Shown piece after piece: positions 1 through 11,224 of a stretch of DNA of 64,000 nt. The stretch spans positions 14,742,148 to 14,806,147 of the forward strand of contig CM061914.1 of the NCBI GenBank assembly GCA_031002005.1, in the 5' to 3' direction. Every line of letters starts with the position of its first letter. Within the stretch, counting starts at the first letter, position 1. The notes under the pieces are model-generated. The model was not told the DNA's origin and ran no database searches. It saw nothing but the letters and a program-made list of their open reading frames with translations. Source of the stretch: Vandiemenella viatica (taxonomy: Eukaryota > Arthropoda > Insecta > Orthoptera > Morabidae). Position numbers and translations under genes: made by a program.

Positions 1-195
1 TAGACGCTCACAGCCTGTGGGAGGCTGGCTGCAAACAATTGGAGAGCCTGGAGAGCCGGTCGCTGCCAGAGTTGAGGTGAACCGGGCGCAGATCACAGTC
101 GCCTTCGGAAAATCGACTTCGGTCCAGTGGACAAGACGACGTCAGCGGGAAGACACCGAGGCAGACACAGCAGCAACTCGACGAGACAGCTAAAA

Positions 196-201
196 GTAAG
201 T
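196..201 (+). promoter_or_regulatory. Candidate splice donor for subgenomic env mRNA
   Basis: AAAA|GTAAGT lies in the untranslated leader, about 78 nt before the gag ATG. Errantiviruses express env from a spliced RNA that joins the leader to an acceptor just before env. A strong acceptor is present at 4557-4558, so the pair fits. Splicing itself is inferred. Confidence 0.55.
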
Positions 202-273
202 CTCAGTTAGTTGGAACTGTTGGATATTTGTTTGTCTAACCTTTTGGTAGTTGCTTTTTAACCTTCTTTCAAA

Positions 274-1197
274 ATGAGTGTTGACACAAGTGAAGGGTCA
301 CACGAAGGGCCAGAGGAAGTGTCATACATTAGTGTGTCAGAAGCTCTTAATTAATTTCTCAGCCGTTTGATGGCGACAAACGGAAGTTAAGGGAATTTAT
401 TGACAATGTTGATGTGGCTTTTGAGTCTGTGTGTAAGGCAGATCAAGGATTGCTTTTGCGATTTGTTAAAGCTAAAATTACAGGGGATGCGCGTTCCAGG
501 CTTATGGTTAGGGATGCAACTAATACATGGCCTGAGGTAAAAGAAATTTTAGAGGAAATTACTCCAGTAAAAAGAACAATTGACTTTAATGCTTGCAAAA
601 TGTTTCAAGCTAGACATGGAAAATCTGAAAGTGTAGCTTCGTGGGGTAGTCCGTATAGACGAAATGCAGCGCGATTTTAAGAGAAGCTGTTCAGAAGGGT
701 CTGCAGTGATGATATGTTAGCGGGGGCAGTAAACCTCGTGTATTTGCTTGGTAGGGCGTGCTTTATTCAGGGAGTATCAAACGATCGTATTCAGACAATT
801 GTGAGAAGTCGAGGAGAGAGTATTCGCCTACCGGAAGCGATTGAGTTAGCTCTTCAAGAAGAGAGCGCGAATTTGTCTATGGCTGAAAGAAGTTATAGGC
901 GGACGGAGGAACCACGAAAGGTTGCCGACCGTGTGTTGAAATGTTTTCAATTGTGGAAAAATAGGGCACTCACAAAGAGAGTGAAGGAAGAAGGAAAATA
1001 AGGTACGTCGAGTACCAGTTGTTGATGAGGAATATTGTAAAAAGTGTCACAAGTGTGGGCACACAGAGGAAAAATGTCGGTCACGGGACGTGAGCCACAT
1101 TATCTGTTTTAAGTGTCAGAATAAGGGACACTATGCGAACGAATGTCACGCTAAAGTTGCAAATAGTCCGGTGGGAAGCCGGTCGGGAAACTGTTAG
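274..1197 (+). pseudogene. gag: Gag polyprotein (capsid and nucleocapsid), broken
   Basis: An ATG at 274 opens a frame that stops at the TAA near 352. Gag-like coding resumes in another frame around 360 and continues in pieces through 414-680 and 714-1001, with a stop near 680. The C-terminal part (about 1030-1152) encodes two perfect CCHC zinc knuckles of the form C-x2-C-x4-H-x4-C (YCKKCHKCGHTEEKC and CFKCQNKGHYANEC). These bind RNA in the nucleocapsid of Ty3/Gypsy elements. The many breaks mean no complete Gag can be made from this copy. Confidence 0.8.
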
Positions 1198-1269
1198 CGG
1201 ACGAACTGTTAGCGGACGAACAGTGGCGGTTAGTCCACGTCCGTATGGGTCCAAAGCTGGCCGTAAACC

Positions 1270-1667
1270 GCCAAATAAAAAATGAAGTTTTAAATTTACC
1301 CTGTGACGAATGCTTACATAATAAGGTTAAGTTATTAGTGGATACTGGAGCTCAAACTAGTCTTATTCTTAGATTACTTAAAAGATAATGTGCCGTTAAA
1401 TAAAAATGAAAAGGTAAATATAAAAGGTATAGCTGAAGAAGTGGTCACTACCTTTGGAACAGTAAATCTAGGTTTAACCATTGGAAAAATTAATATTGAG
1501 CATAAATTTCATGTTATAAGAATGGATTTAGATATTCCATATAATGGGTTAGTGGGAAGAGATTTCATTAGAAAACAGAAGGCAATTTTGAACTATAAGA
1601 ATATGTCCCTAAGTATACAGAAAGAAACGGTTGCTATGTCTGCAGAGGAGGATCTAGCTTACAGTTA
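1270..1667 (+). pseudogene. pro: Retroviral-type aspartic protease, frameshifted
   Basis: The catalytic motif VDTGAQTS is read at about 1338-1361. It is followed by a frame change before 1390, where a second frame gives a plausible protease C-terminal half containing the flap-like and NGLVGRDF segments up to the stop at 1667. The pepsin-like half-protease of Gypsy elements cleaves Gag-Pol. The position between nucleocapsid and RT is normal. The break between the DTG loop and the rest inactivates it. Confidence 0.7.
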
Positions 1668-1669
1668 AA

Positions 1670-4552
1670 TGAAAGGACAAAGGTGGGTCCAAGGGAAGAA
1701 AGAATTCTTAGGTTACTGGTAGATAGTGAACCAGGCTTAACCGAAGGAACAGTGTATAAAACAGAACTAGTACCAAATATTTATATACCAGATGCTCTTG
1801 TAAGTATAGAGAATGGATCTTGACTAATTAGCGTAACTAATACTTCAGAAAATGAGGTTACACTTGAGGGTGCTAAAATTAAAGTTGAAACAGTCCCAGA
1901 AGGTACAACAGTGGACACATACAAAGTAAGAACAATGAAACAAAAATCACAGTTACAGTTTGATTCAAGGGTTAAAGAACTTAAGAAGCAATTGCGAACA
2001 GAGCATTTAAATCCGGAAGAAAAATCCGAGTTGTTTAAAATTTGTGCAGAGTTTAATGATATATTTTTTCTGCCAGGAGATAAACTTACACATACAGACA
2101 TCATAAAACATGAGATACCTATAGTACCGGAAGCACAAGGGAGAATTATCAATACAAGGCCATACCGAATACCAGAAGCGCGGCGGGTGATCTTGCAAGA
2201 ACAAATAAACAAAATGTTAGATGATGATATAATAGTACCGAGTAAAAGTGCTTGGAATTCACCATTGTTACTTATACCCAAGAAACTAGACGCTAGTGGG
2301 AAACAAAAATGGAGAGTTGTCGTAGACTATAGGAAATTAAATGAGATTACAGTAGGAGATGCATTTCCTCTTCCTAACATTTCGGATATTCTAGATCGTC
2401 TAGGCAAAGCTAAATATTTCTCAACACTCGATTTAGCTAGTGGTTATTATCAGATTCTTATGGATGAGAAAGACAGGGAGAAAACCGCCTTTAGCTCAAA
2501 TTTCAATCATTACGAATACAGAAGAATGCCTATGGGATTAAAGGGAGCGCCAGGATGTTTCCAGAGGCTGATGAATAGTATATTAACAGGTTTGCAAGGT
2601 ATCAAATGCTTATATATCTTGACGATGTAATAGTTTTCGTAACAACATTGAAGGAACACAATGAGAGACTTACCGAAATTTTCCAAAGGTTAAGGGAAAA
2701 CAATTTGAAACTTCAATTGGATAAGTGCGAGTTTCTTAGGACGCAGGTTGCGTACTTAGGACACATAATCACAGATGAGGGTATAAAACCGGATCCAGTT
2801 AAAGTCGAGAAAGTGAAGAATTTTCCACAGCCAAAGTCTACGAAGGAGCTTAAGGGATTTCTGGGGTTATCAGGATATTACCGACGTTTCATGCCTAATT
2901 ACAGTAAAATTGCAAAACCTTTACATGAATTACTAGTTAAAGGGCAAGATTATATTTGGGAAGAATCCCAGGAAAAGGCTTTTCAGGAATTAAAGGATTT
3001 ATTAATCAATCCTCCATTACTGCAATATCCAGATTTTGGATCTCCGTTCATAGTTACCACAGACGCAAGTAAATTTGCAATTGGAGCTGTGTTATCGCAA
3101 GGTAAATCAATTGGAAAAGATTTGCCAATTGCATACGCATCTAGAACATTAAACAAAGCAGAACAGAATTACTCAACTACGGAAAAAGAATTGTTAGCAA
3201 TTGTCTGGGCAGTTAAACAATTTAGACCATACGTTTATGGTAGAAAATTCACTATTGTAACAGATCATCAGCCCCTTACGTGGATATTCAGTGTTAAAGA
3301 TCCGAGTTCTAGGTTAATAAAATGGAGACTTAAACTCGAAGAGTACGAATACACTGTGGTGTATAAACGAGGAAAGTTAAATACGAATGCCGATGCGCTA
3401 AGCCGTATACGGGAAGTTAATGTACAGAGTAAGGAGAATGAAGTAGTAGGTCAAAACTCCGATGAAAGTAAATTTAAAGAGACACCAGCTGAAATTAGTT
3501 TGGAGGAAAAAGAGCAGATTTTAAAGGAGAGTCATGACGTGCCTTTAGGTGGTCATCAGGGAATGACAAGGACGTACGAGAAGGTGAAAGAGTATAAGCA
3601 ATGGCCGGGAATGAAACGAGACATTGAAAATTATATCAGACGCTGTGAGACTTGTCAAAAGAATAAGATTACACAGAACAAAACCAAAATGCCGCTAGAG
3701 ATAACTCGCACACCTGAGCATGTATTTGAAAAATGTTGTATGGACATAGTCGGTCCTCTAAGTATTAGCGATAAGGGTAATAGATACATTCTAACTTTTC
3801 AAGATGAATTGTCTAAGTATACCTTAGCAGTACCAATTGAACAGCAAGATGCTGATACCGTTGCACGAAAGTTTGTGGAAGAAATAATTCTTAGGTACGG
3901 GATACCGTCTGTTCTTCTGACAGATCAGGGCTCGAATTTCATGAGTGACGTATTTAAAAGGGTGTGTAAAATCTTGAAGATTCAGAAAATCAAAACTAGT
4001 GCGTACCATCCGGAAAGTAACGGTGCTCTTGAAAGAAGTCACAGAACGTTAGTAGAATATCTCCGACATTTCATTGCTAAGGATCAAAGAAATTGGGATG
4101 ATTGGATTCAGTATTCAATTTTCGTATTCAACACAACACCTCATAGTAGTACGGGATTCACACCTCATGAACTTTTGTTTGGGAGAAAGGCAAATATTCC
4201 AGGTATATTACAAAAAGAACCTACAGAAGTTCTGTATTGTTATGATGACTATGTTAAAGAGTTAAAGAGTAAAATGCAATCGTTACATGAAATAGCTAGG
4301 GAACATCTACACAAGAGTAAGGAGACGAATAAAAAGTACTATGACAGAAATGAAAACTCAAAATTGTTTAAACCAGGTGATAAGGTTTTATTGCATGACG
4401 AGTCTGTAAGAAGAGGGCGTTCAAAGAAGTTAGATTCACAATGGATAGGGCCTTACGAAGTTCTGAAAACAGAAGGACCGAATGTTATGCTTAAAACAAA
4501 AAGAAATAAGATAGTAAAAGTACACGCAAATAGACTAAAAGAATTTTTTTAA
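1670..4552 (+). pseudogene. pol: Pol: reverse transcriptase, RNase H and integrase, one frameshift in RT
   Basis: The linker after protease has a stop near 1820. From 1911 an open frame carries the RT fingers and palm (WRVVVDYRKLN, FSTLDLASGYYQI). A frame change near 2606-2630 falls just before the catalytic YLDD motif, which lies in the second frame starting at 2606. That frame then runs 648 codons. It holds RNase H (TTDASKFAIGAVLSQ), the integrase HHCC zinc motif (about 3540-3660), the DDE core (CMDIVGPL, LTDQGSNFMS, ESNGALERSH) and a GPY-type C-terminal module (WIGPYEVL, about 4443). The long intact second frame suggests the RT frameshift is one of few lesions in pol, so decay is recent relative to other relics here. 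Confidence 0.92.
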
Positions 4553-4564
4553 TTGCAGGCCATG
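4543..4564 (+). promoter_or_regulatory. env splice acceptor and start context
   Basis: A T-run ending in AATTGCAG|GCC stands directly before an ATG at 4562 in the context GCCATGG, which is close to an ideal Kozak sequence. It overlaps the end of pol. With the donor at 196 this would create the spliced env messenger typical of errantiviruses. Confidence 0.6.
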
Positions 4565-5894
4565 GTACTCATGAAGATTGTGTTGGGACTTTTAATAATA
4601 CTAACGGGAAGTTCAGCATGGGAAGATTTCCAAGTGCAGAAGATAAGTTCTTCTCCGGGGTTATATTATGATAATTTGGGTAAGGCTAGACTGTACAGTA
4701 CCACATGGAAGGTTGTAAGTTACGTGAAACTGGAAGATATAATGAAAAAGTTCATACAGGCAGAGACCTATGCACAATTGTCGATAGAATTTTGTCGAAG
4801 TAAATTGTTCCACCTAAACATAAGTAATGAAGAATGTGTTAGAATCGAACAACACATTGATAGGCATGTAGCTAGAATAAAAGACGCACAAAGTTTAATA
4901 TCTCAGTTGACTAGACATGAAAGTAGGAAAAAGAGAGGTCTTTTCGATTTTGTCGGAGAAATCAGCAAGGTACTTTTTGGAACACTAAGTGCAGCAGACG
5001 CAACATATTTCAAATCAAAAATAGATGACATGGAGGGCAAGCAAATGCAACTATTGAAATTAACGAAGGAACAGGTAGCTGTTGTAAAAACTACTTTGAA
5101 TGGGATCAATAATACGATGTCTAGTGTCGTCCAAAATGAAAAGATACTAGCAGAAGGGATGAAAAAGATAGAGTGTTATGTTCTCGACTATGTGCAAACT
5201 AATGACGCAACAATCCAGCGTATAGCGACTCTATTAGCAATTAATGAACACTTGATCCAGCTTACTTTAATTTTCGAAGAAATTGAAAGGGATTATGAAT
5301 TAGTGATAACTGCCATTGTAAATGCACAGAAAGGAATCCTTGAGCCACACATCATAAACCCAGTTCAAATTATGAATTACTTAAAGTTGATTCGTGATGA
5401 TCTAAGAGATTTAAAATTTCCACTAACTGAGGCCTATGGATATTTATTACTTAAGCTTATTGACTTAGACGTATTTTTATCGGGAAACGTCCTTGGTTAC
5501 GTTATTCATGTACCTTTAATAGATAATAATATTTTTAATTTGTACAAGGTAATTCCATTGCCAATGGAGATAAAGACCTCACCAGGAAGTTATGTCTATA
5601 TTCAACCAGAAAAAGAATTATTGTTCATTGATGATGCTAAGAGACATTATGCTAAGTTAAATATTGATAAATTGGAGTGCAAACTATTGGATCAGGACAA
5701 TCGTATTTGTAAACAAACATTCATTTTGCTATCTACTTATGATCATGAAGAATGCAAAGCTAAGCTGTTACAACCAGTCAGAGAAATACCGACTGATTGT
5801 ATAAAGAAGGTAGTGCATTTAAATCAAAGCTTATGGACACATCTCGGGAATAATGAATGGTTGTATCTGACTCCCGGAGAAGAAGGTCTTAAGG
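4562..5894 (+). pseudogene. env: Envelope-like fusion protein, 5' part, cut by transposon insertion
   Basis: I start the gene at ATG 4562 because it sits just after the acceptor and opens with a hydrophobic signal peptide (about 20 residues). A furin-type site RKKR lies at about residues 122-125. A glycine- and phenylalanine-rich segment follows and resembles the fusion peptide of baculovirus F-like errantiviral Env proteins. A helical region comes after that. The frame is open up to the P-like transposon at 5895-5901, then runs into foreign sequence. The rest of env resumes after 10109. As it stands the product is truncated and lacks its membrane anchor. Confidence 0.85.
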
Positions 5895-5900
5895 TGGCCA
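5895..5900. repeat. Target-site duplication, left (TGGCCA)
   Basis: TGGCCA here and at 10110-10115 flank the THAP transposon. The left flank 5891-5900 and right flank 10110-10119 are reverse complements of each other, so the original site was palindromic over 14 bp. Confidence 0.75.
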
Positions 5901-6166
5901 TACACGATCGCTCCATTTGGATGTCATCCTTATGGATGACATCCATGCGGATGACGTCCAAAAGCGTAGCACATACACGATCATTCCATCACTCCACCAG
6001 TCAAAGGTGCAACGGCGCTAGTGTTCCTTCGCAAATTGAACGACGCGCCTGCCGCCATTTTGGTGGCAACTGGTAGCTTTCAGTCATTCAGTTTACGTTT
6101 GTACAGTTGATACGTGTTGTCCCGATCGAGTATTCGTATTTTTTGGCTTACCAAGTGTTTTGTACC

Positions 6167-8290
6167 ATGGTTAAGTCTTGCGCTGCATATAATTGCACCA
6201 ACCATGCTACAAGAGGCACAAATTTATCATTTCACAAGTAAGTATGCATTTAAATAAGTTCGGAATCTTCTACTACTGTATCTTATTGCCTGGATGTGGT
6301 TTGACCGTGTTTAATATTTTCTTTCGATACAGATTTCCGCTCCGAGATTTAAATCAAATGAGGGAGTGGTTAGCTAAAATACGCCGGGACACTTTTACTC
6401 CCTCAGAACATAGTGTAATATGTTCACAACACTTTGAAAAAGAATGTTTTTGGGAAAACGGAAATAAAAAGATCCTGAAACCTTCTGCAGTGCCAACAAT
6501 TTTCCGCTTTCCAGACAATATATCGAAGGTAAGGACTACAAGCTTGGCAATAATGTATATGCAAAGTGCTGTAATTTTCTTAGTATCAAAGCTTTGTTAT
6601 TTTAGCTGCACCATATGTAGAAGTAATACACTATCTGTGAATAAATATTTGGGTAAATTATTACTACCATGCTATGTGAAATGTATACTATCAACAGTGT
6701 ATAATATTTTTCAGAAGACTTGCCAGACCACCTCCAAAGGAAAGAAATATCCCAGTTCTTTCTGAAAATGTTTGTCATGAAGTCAGGAATCAAGAGTACT
6801 ATGTGCAGCATTACCGTACATATGACATAGCAAAATCTGTAAAATGTGTGAAATATGAAGCAGTAATAGATAGGAAAAAATACAGCATTGTTAAGTACAA
6901 GAACAAATATGAAAAGGAAGTTGCCAAGAACATAAAAAAGTGCAAGAAAATTGATTCTGTGTTGCAGTTGGTGCAAGAGTTAAAAGAAAAGTGCCAAATT
7001 ACTGGAGATGTGAGCCATATTTTAGAGAATTCTTTTTTTAGTGTTTTTACAGAGTTGGTTGCTCTGTCAAAATCTGGCAGAAATGCTGGTTACAGTAACA
7101 AATTAAAAACATTTGCCTTGACTTTGTATTTTCATTCACCTGCAACGTACAAATTTGTCAGAGAATCATTTGACAATTGTTTACCTCATCCATCTACACT
7201 TCCTAGATGGTACAATGTGATTGATGGCAATCCAGGCTTTGCTGCAGAGTCATTAGCTTATATTGAACAGTTTACCTCTGTTTGTAAATATGAAATACAT
7301 GGATGTTTAATACTGAATGAGATGGCCATCAGAAAAGGCATTCTGTGGAATGGTGAAGAATTTGTGGGTTATGTGAACATGGGTCATATAAATTGTGCTG
7401 CAAGTGAAGAAGGAAGGGAAACAAAGGAAGCTTTTGTGGTGATGTGTGTTGCTATTAATGCTTCTTGGAAAATCCATATAGGTTACTTTTTAGGGGATGG
7501 CATAAGTAGTAGTGATAAATGCAACATTATACTGCAAAGACTAAAAATTTTAAATGATGTTAGAGTTCGTATTGCATGTGTGACATGTGATGAACTTTCC
7601 ACAAACTTGAGTATGGCAAGACAGTTAGGGTGTAATTTTAATGCAGATGAGTTCAGATCATCTTTTAAACATCCTGTTTATGTTTTGTTGGATCTGTGCC
7701 ATATGATGAAATTGGCAAGGAATGTCTTGGGGGACATGAAAGTGTTGAAAGACCAGCAAGGTAGATTAATAAAATGGCAGTATATTGTAGATTATACCCT
7801 TTCAGAAAATCTTTCCATTTATATTGAAAATGTAATTGTTTATATTTCAGGATTTGTTGCCATGAAATATGAATATATGTTTATATTTCTCTTGCAATAT
7901 TTGTACATCTGCTCTGTTTGCAGAAAGAATGTTTCCTCTACTGCTTTGTGTATTGCTGCTAAGGATAATGGGGGATTGCATTATCCCTTAGCAAGAGTTG
8001 TACATATATGCAAAATTGCTGAAAGATGTATAAGGAATGAATTCATTCAATGGTGATATGAAAGTAATGAAAGGTGATTTAAAAGAAAAATTAAAAATAA
8101 TTATTTTGCAGGGATGTAACTTTAATAATTTGTTTACTGATCTTAGTGATCACATGTTTGAAAATGTCTATCCTGAAAATCATATTATCCTGCTTACAAA
8201 GAAAATGATTGATACCATATGTTTGTCAGACTGAGAATGTATCATGCTGCAAAAATACACAATGAAAAACAGAAAATGTAAATCAGACAG
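6167..8290 (+). pseudogene. P-element-like transposase with N-terminal THAP zinc finger
   Basis: ATG 6167 lies in ACCATGG. Exon 1 (6167-6237) encodes the first THAP cysteines (CAAYNC). Intron GTAAGTATG...GATACAG is followed by exon 2 (6333-6528) with the invariant Trp, the CSQHF pair and the AVPTIF box that closes a THAP domain. A second intron (GTAAGG...TTTTCAG) leads to a frame running to 8056 with the P-transposase core (about 6716-8056). Joining exon 2 to the acceptor at 6714 is out of frame by my count, and the 3' third is degraded. A P-type C-terminal tail (RLRMYHAAKIHNE) is readable near 8230-8270. So this copy is probably dead. Confidence 0.8.
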
Positions 8291-10093
8291 AAATTAAACA
8301 AAACTGTGTTATTTTATAATTAATAAAAGAAGTAAAAAAGTTATTTTCTTATTTTTACATCCCTTATGTTCTTATATGAATGATATGATTGTTATTAATT
8401 TAAACATTTTATTCTCCAGATATTGGATTAATGATTGTATAAAATTAATGCAGACATTGGCACCTGCCCAACTAAACTGGTCTCTGTGAACAAAAAATAA
8501 TGGAAACTGGCTTTAACATACAAGGTTATAATTTCAAAACAGTGGGTGCACTTGTATTCAAGTAATATGCAATATGAAAAAATACATATTTTGTTGGCCT
8601 TGGTAAAATTTGATTAACAAGGAGTATCATGCTTAGATTTGCTTGTGCCATGTGCTGAGAAGTCTTTAGAAGGGAAAGAGCTTAGTATACCCATGAACAA
8701 AAAAGATAAAAATATTCACACTAGAAAACCCAAACCTTTCCTTTTTTGGTTGTCTTTATACTGAAAGAACTGCTCGATCACATTCTTCATTTCAATGTTA
8801 TGAATGTCAGATTGTGTCTTTAAATTGAAAGGAATATGTTTGCTCAACTTCTGAAGAAACCTTAGTTTGGGATCAGACCTCTTAAATTTGTATACCTGTA
8901 TTTCGTCAGTTTACCTTCATTATATTTATAAATGGGTTTCTATTATTGTAATGTTAACATCTTTCCAGATCAGTTGCATTAGCCTGCTGGAAGAGAGAAA
9001 AATCTTAACATTGCTCAGGGTGAAGAAAATAACTCCGAAAGTTAATATAGTTGGTGGAAATTCTGTAATTAGCTTGTGGTTAACGTCATTCGATCTTCTT
9101 TGAGCACGTGAAGACTCTTAACAGTATAAAATTTTTCATTCTACAGTGGTTTGTTATATAACTGTGCGAGGGTTACAAATTTCCCGCAAACAGTTGCCAC
9201 TATATTTAATACTGAATAATAATCCTGAAAATTAAATAAACGTCCAAAAAGTGCGGAATTATGAAAAATAAGCTCTGTGATATTACGAAAACTTTTAAAA
9301 ATACTACAAAATGATTATAAAACAGATTTATTAAATTTAAGTACTTTACCAGGCAGAAAATAGTGAGAGGTACGTCACATGTTGTAAAACAACATATTTA
9401 AACAAGTAGGCTCATATAAAATTAATCTTATCATACTATGATCTTTTTAAAAAGAAGACCGCAAAGAATTCTCTTTTTTTTTCAACACAGTTTCTCTCTT
9501 GGCGTTTATGTCTTTATTTTTAAATAATATTAGCAACTGATCTATTGCCACATTTATTTATATTTTGTCATGGTAGTCAGGATTAGAGATCCTACAAGCA
9601 TGGTAAGTCCTTATCCTTCTCAATAATCTCCAGCACAAAGTATTATTGAGACGACATTATTATTTTTAAAAAAATAATCGTTCTAATTGTAACTTAATAA
9701 TATTTAAAACTGTATTATTTTCAATTCTACACTCAAAATAATATTTAACTTGTAGCAAAACAAATATTTCTATAGCAGATTCAAAACAAACAAGAAGTGG
9801 TACAATGTTGCATAATCCACTCAAGGCACTGATGTTGCCTCCTCGGTGGTCAGCGACAGAATGAGAAGAGTGTGGACCGCGGTTTCGCCATACACGAGCC
9901 GACTGGAGCGATGGCTTGGTGTCGCTCCACGTGGTTTTCCCCACACACCGTCAGTCGGCTTGATGGCGTGACGGACGAAACTGATGGATATTGGACTGAC
10001 CGGATATCCAAATAATCCTGTCACTCCACGTCATCCACATGAGTTTCCCCACACACGACGCGATAATGGAGTGACATCGCTCCATTTGGACGG
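8291..10093. other. Non-coding 3' part of the P-like transposon
   Basis: AT-rich sequence with no supported gene. It contains a GC-richer subterminal stretch (about 9830-10090) with repeats of the TIR core such as CCATACACGAG and GGAGCGATGG. The short open frames here have no recognisable protein features. Confidence 0.6.
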
Positions 10094-10109
10094 ATGGAGC
10101 GATCGTGTA

Positions 10110-10797
10110 TGGCCACCTTTACAGTTCTGTGTGGAGGAGGTGCTCCAACAGACATTGTCTTAAAAGGTTTAGGAAAGATAAAGTTTTATACACAATGCAA
10201 AGGCTATGGTACCAGAGTATTTATACAATCAGAATATCTAATCAGAAGTAATGTCAGTAGCAAGGACGTTATCCCAAATTTAACTATAGATATAGATTGT
10301 TGTATAATAAATGATAAAAAACACAATGTATCTGAATTGTTACAAGTTAAATTACCTTTAGAACGTGTGGCAATGCAGTTAGATGACTTAAAGATTGCGG
10401 GTCATAAAATAAAAGACTTGGAAATAGAAATAGAGAGGCAAGAAAAAGAGGCAAGAGAACCTTTTGCTTTTGGTGTATCTTTTGCATCTTATGCAGGATG
10501 TATAATTGTATTCATTTTAATAACTTCTTGTTGTTGCCGCTACTGCAAGTGTTGCAGAGAGTGTTTCAGGTATACCAAAAAGTATATGGACGATGATTGT
10601 TGTGGGAAAGTTTGTGTCAGAACTACAATAGTAAATAACTGTAGAGAGTCACGACTCAGTGGTAGTCGAAGGTCAAACTCCAGTATGGAGGATGAAAGAG
10701 TTATTTTCAGTAGAACTAAAAAAGGCGACGAAAGCATTGCCATCACGGGTTTTTCAAAGGAAGATACAACAATAGCTAAAAGAAGTGACAAAAGGTA
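10110..10797 (+). pseudogene. env: Envelope-like protein, 3' part with membrane anchor
   Basis: This is the continuation of the env gene after the transposon. It holds a cysteine-bearing ectodomain part, a helical stretch, one transmembrane segment (about 10480-10530) and a cysteine-rich, basic cytoplasmic tail ending at the stop before 10798. The sequence on both sides of the insertion is in compatible phase, so the transposon and its 6-bp TSD are the main break in env. This piece alone lacks a signal peptide and fusion peptide. Confidence 0.8.
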
Positions 10798-11196
10798 AAT
10801 AGTACTGTCAAAACATAAATGTATTTTATTATAGCTTAGAAAAGGTAACGTAAATTAGTATTAATTATAATGATGTAGTGAAGTGAGGATTTAATGAAAT
10901 TAAGGTTCGATAATATCTTAGAATCAGCTGATAATGTGAATAGTTAAGATTGAATTTAATTAAAGAGAAATTTCACCTATATGATATAAGTAAAGTTATG
11001 TAGTAACTGAATAGTGAAATGAGGAAACAATATGTTAATGAAAAAATACTTATCTATTGAATTTAATTGTTGAAAATATGCATAAACATGATGTAATGAT
11101 GTCAACTAACATAGACATAGGAATGGAGAGGAAGTTAAAGACAGTCAGATCCAGAATAGCAAAAATTGCTGCAACTGGTATGTTGCATCAATTTCT
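10798..11196. other. Errantivirus 3' non-coding region
   Basis: AT-rich sequence between the env stop and the polypurine tract. No gene seen. Confidence 0.5.
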
Positions 11197-11209
11197 CCGG
11201 GAAGGGAGG
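11197..11209 (+). promoter_or_regulatory. Polypurine tract before the 3' LTR
   Basis: CCGGGAAGGGAGG stands directly before TGTAATATATG, where the 3' LTR appears to begin with the canonical TG. Purine tracts prime plus-strand synthesis in LTR elements. Confidence 0.6.
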
Positions 11210-11224
11210 TGTAATATATGTAAA

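Larger units (their letters stand above)
5901..10109 (+). mobile_element. P-element-like (THAP transposase) DNA transposon, 4.2 kb
   Basis: The ends are inverted repeats: TACACGATCGCTCCAT at 5901-5916 and its exact reverse complement at 10094-10109. Subterminal sequence holds further short repeats, including a perfect 12-bp hairpin at 5918-5945 with a GGATGACATCCA arm and a near copy (GGATGACGTCCA) just after it. These may be transposase-binding sites. The interior carries a spliced THAP-domain transposase. A palindromic target is known for Drosophila P elements, which supports the superfamily call. The 6-bp TSD differs from the usual 8 bp, but the palindromic site makes exact TSD length ambiguous. 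Confidence 0.85.

Noticed and set aside
1781..2281. 166-codon minus-strand frame
   Set aside because: It is the shadow of the errantivirus pol frame on the other strand.
6602..6976. Minus-strand 124-codon hydrophobic frame
   Set aside because: It is antisense to transposase exon 3 and intron sequence, with AT-driven hydrophobic codons.
11057..11224. Apparent 5' extension of the LINE RT frame
   Set aside because: It reads through errantivirus 3' sequence, the polypurine tract and the LTR start, so the N-terminal 50 or so residues are not LINE protein.
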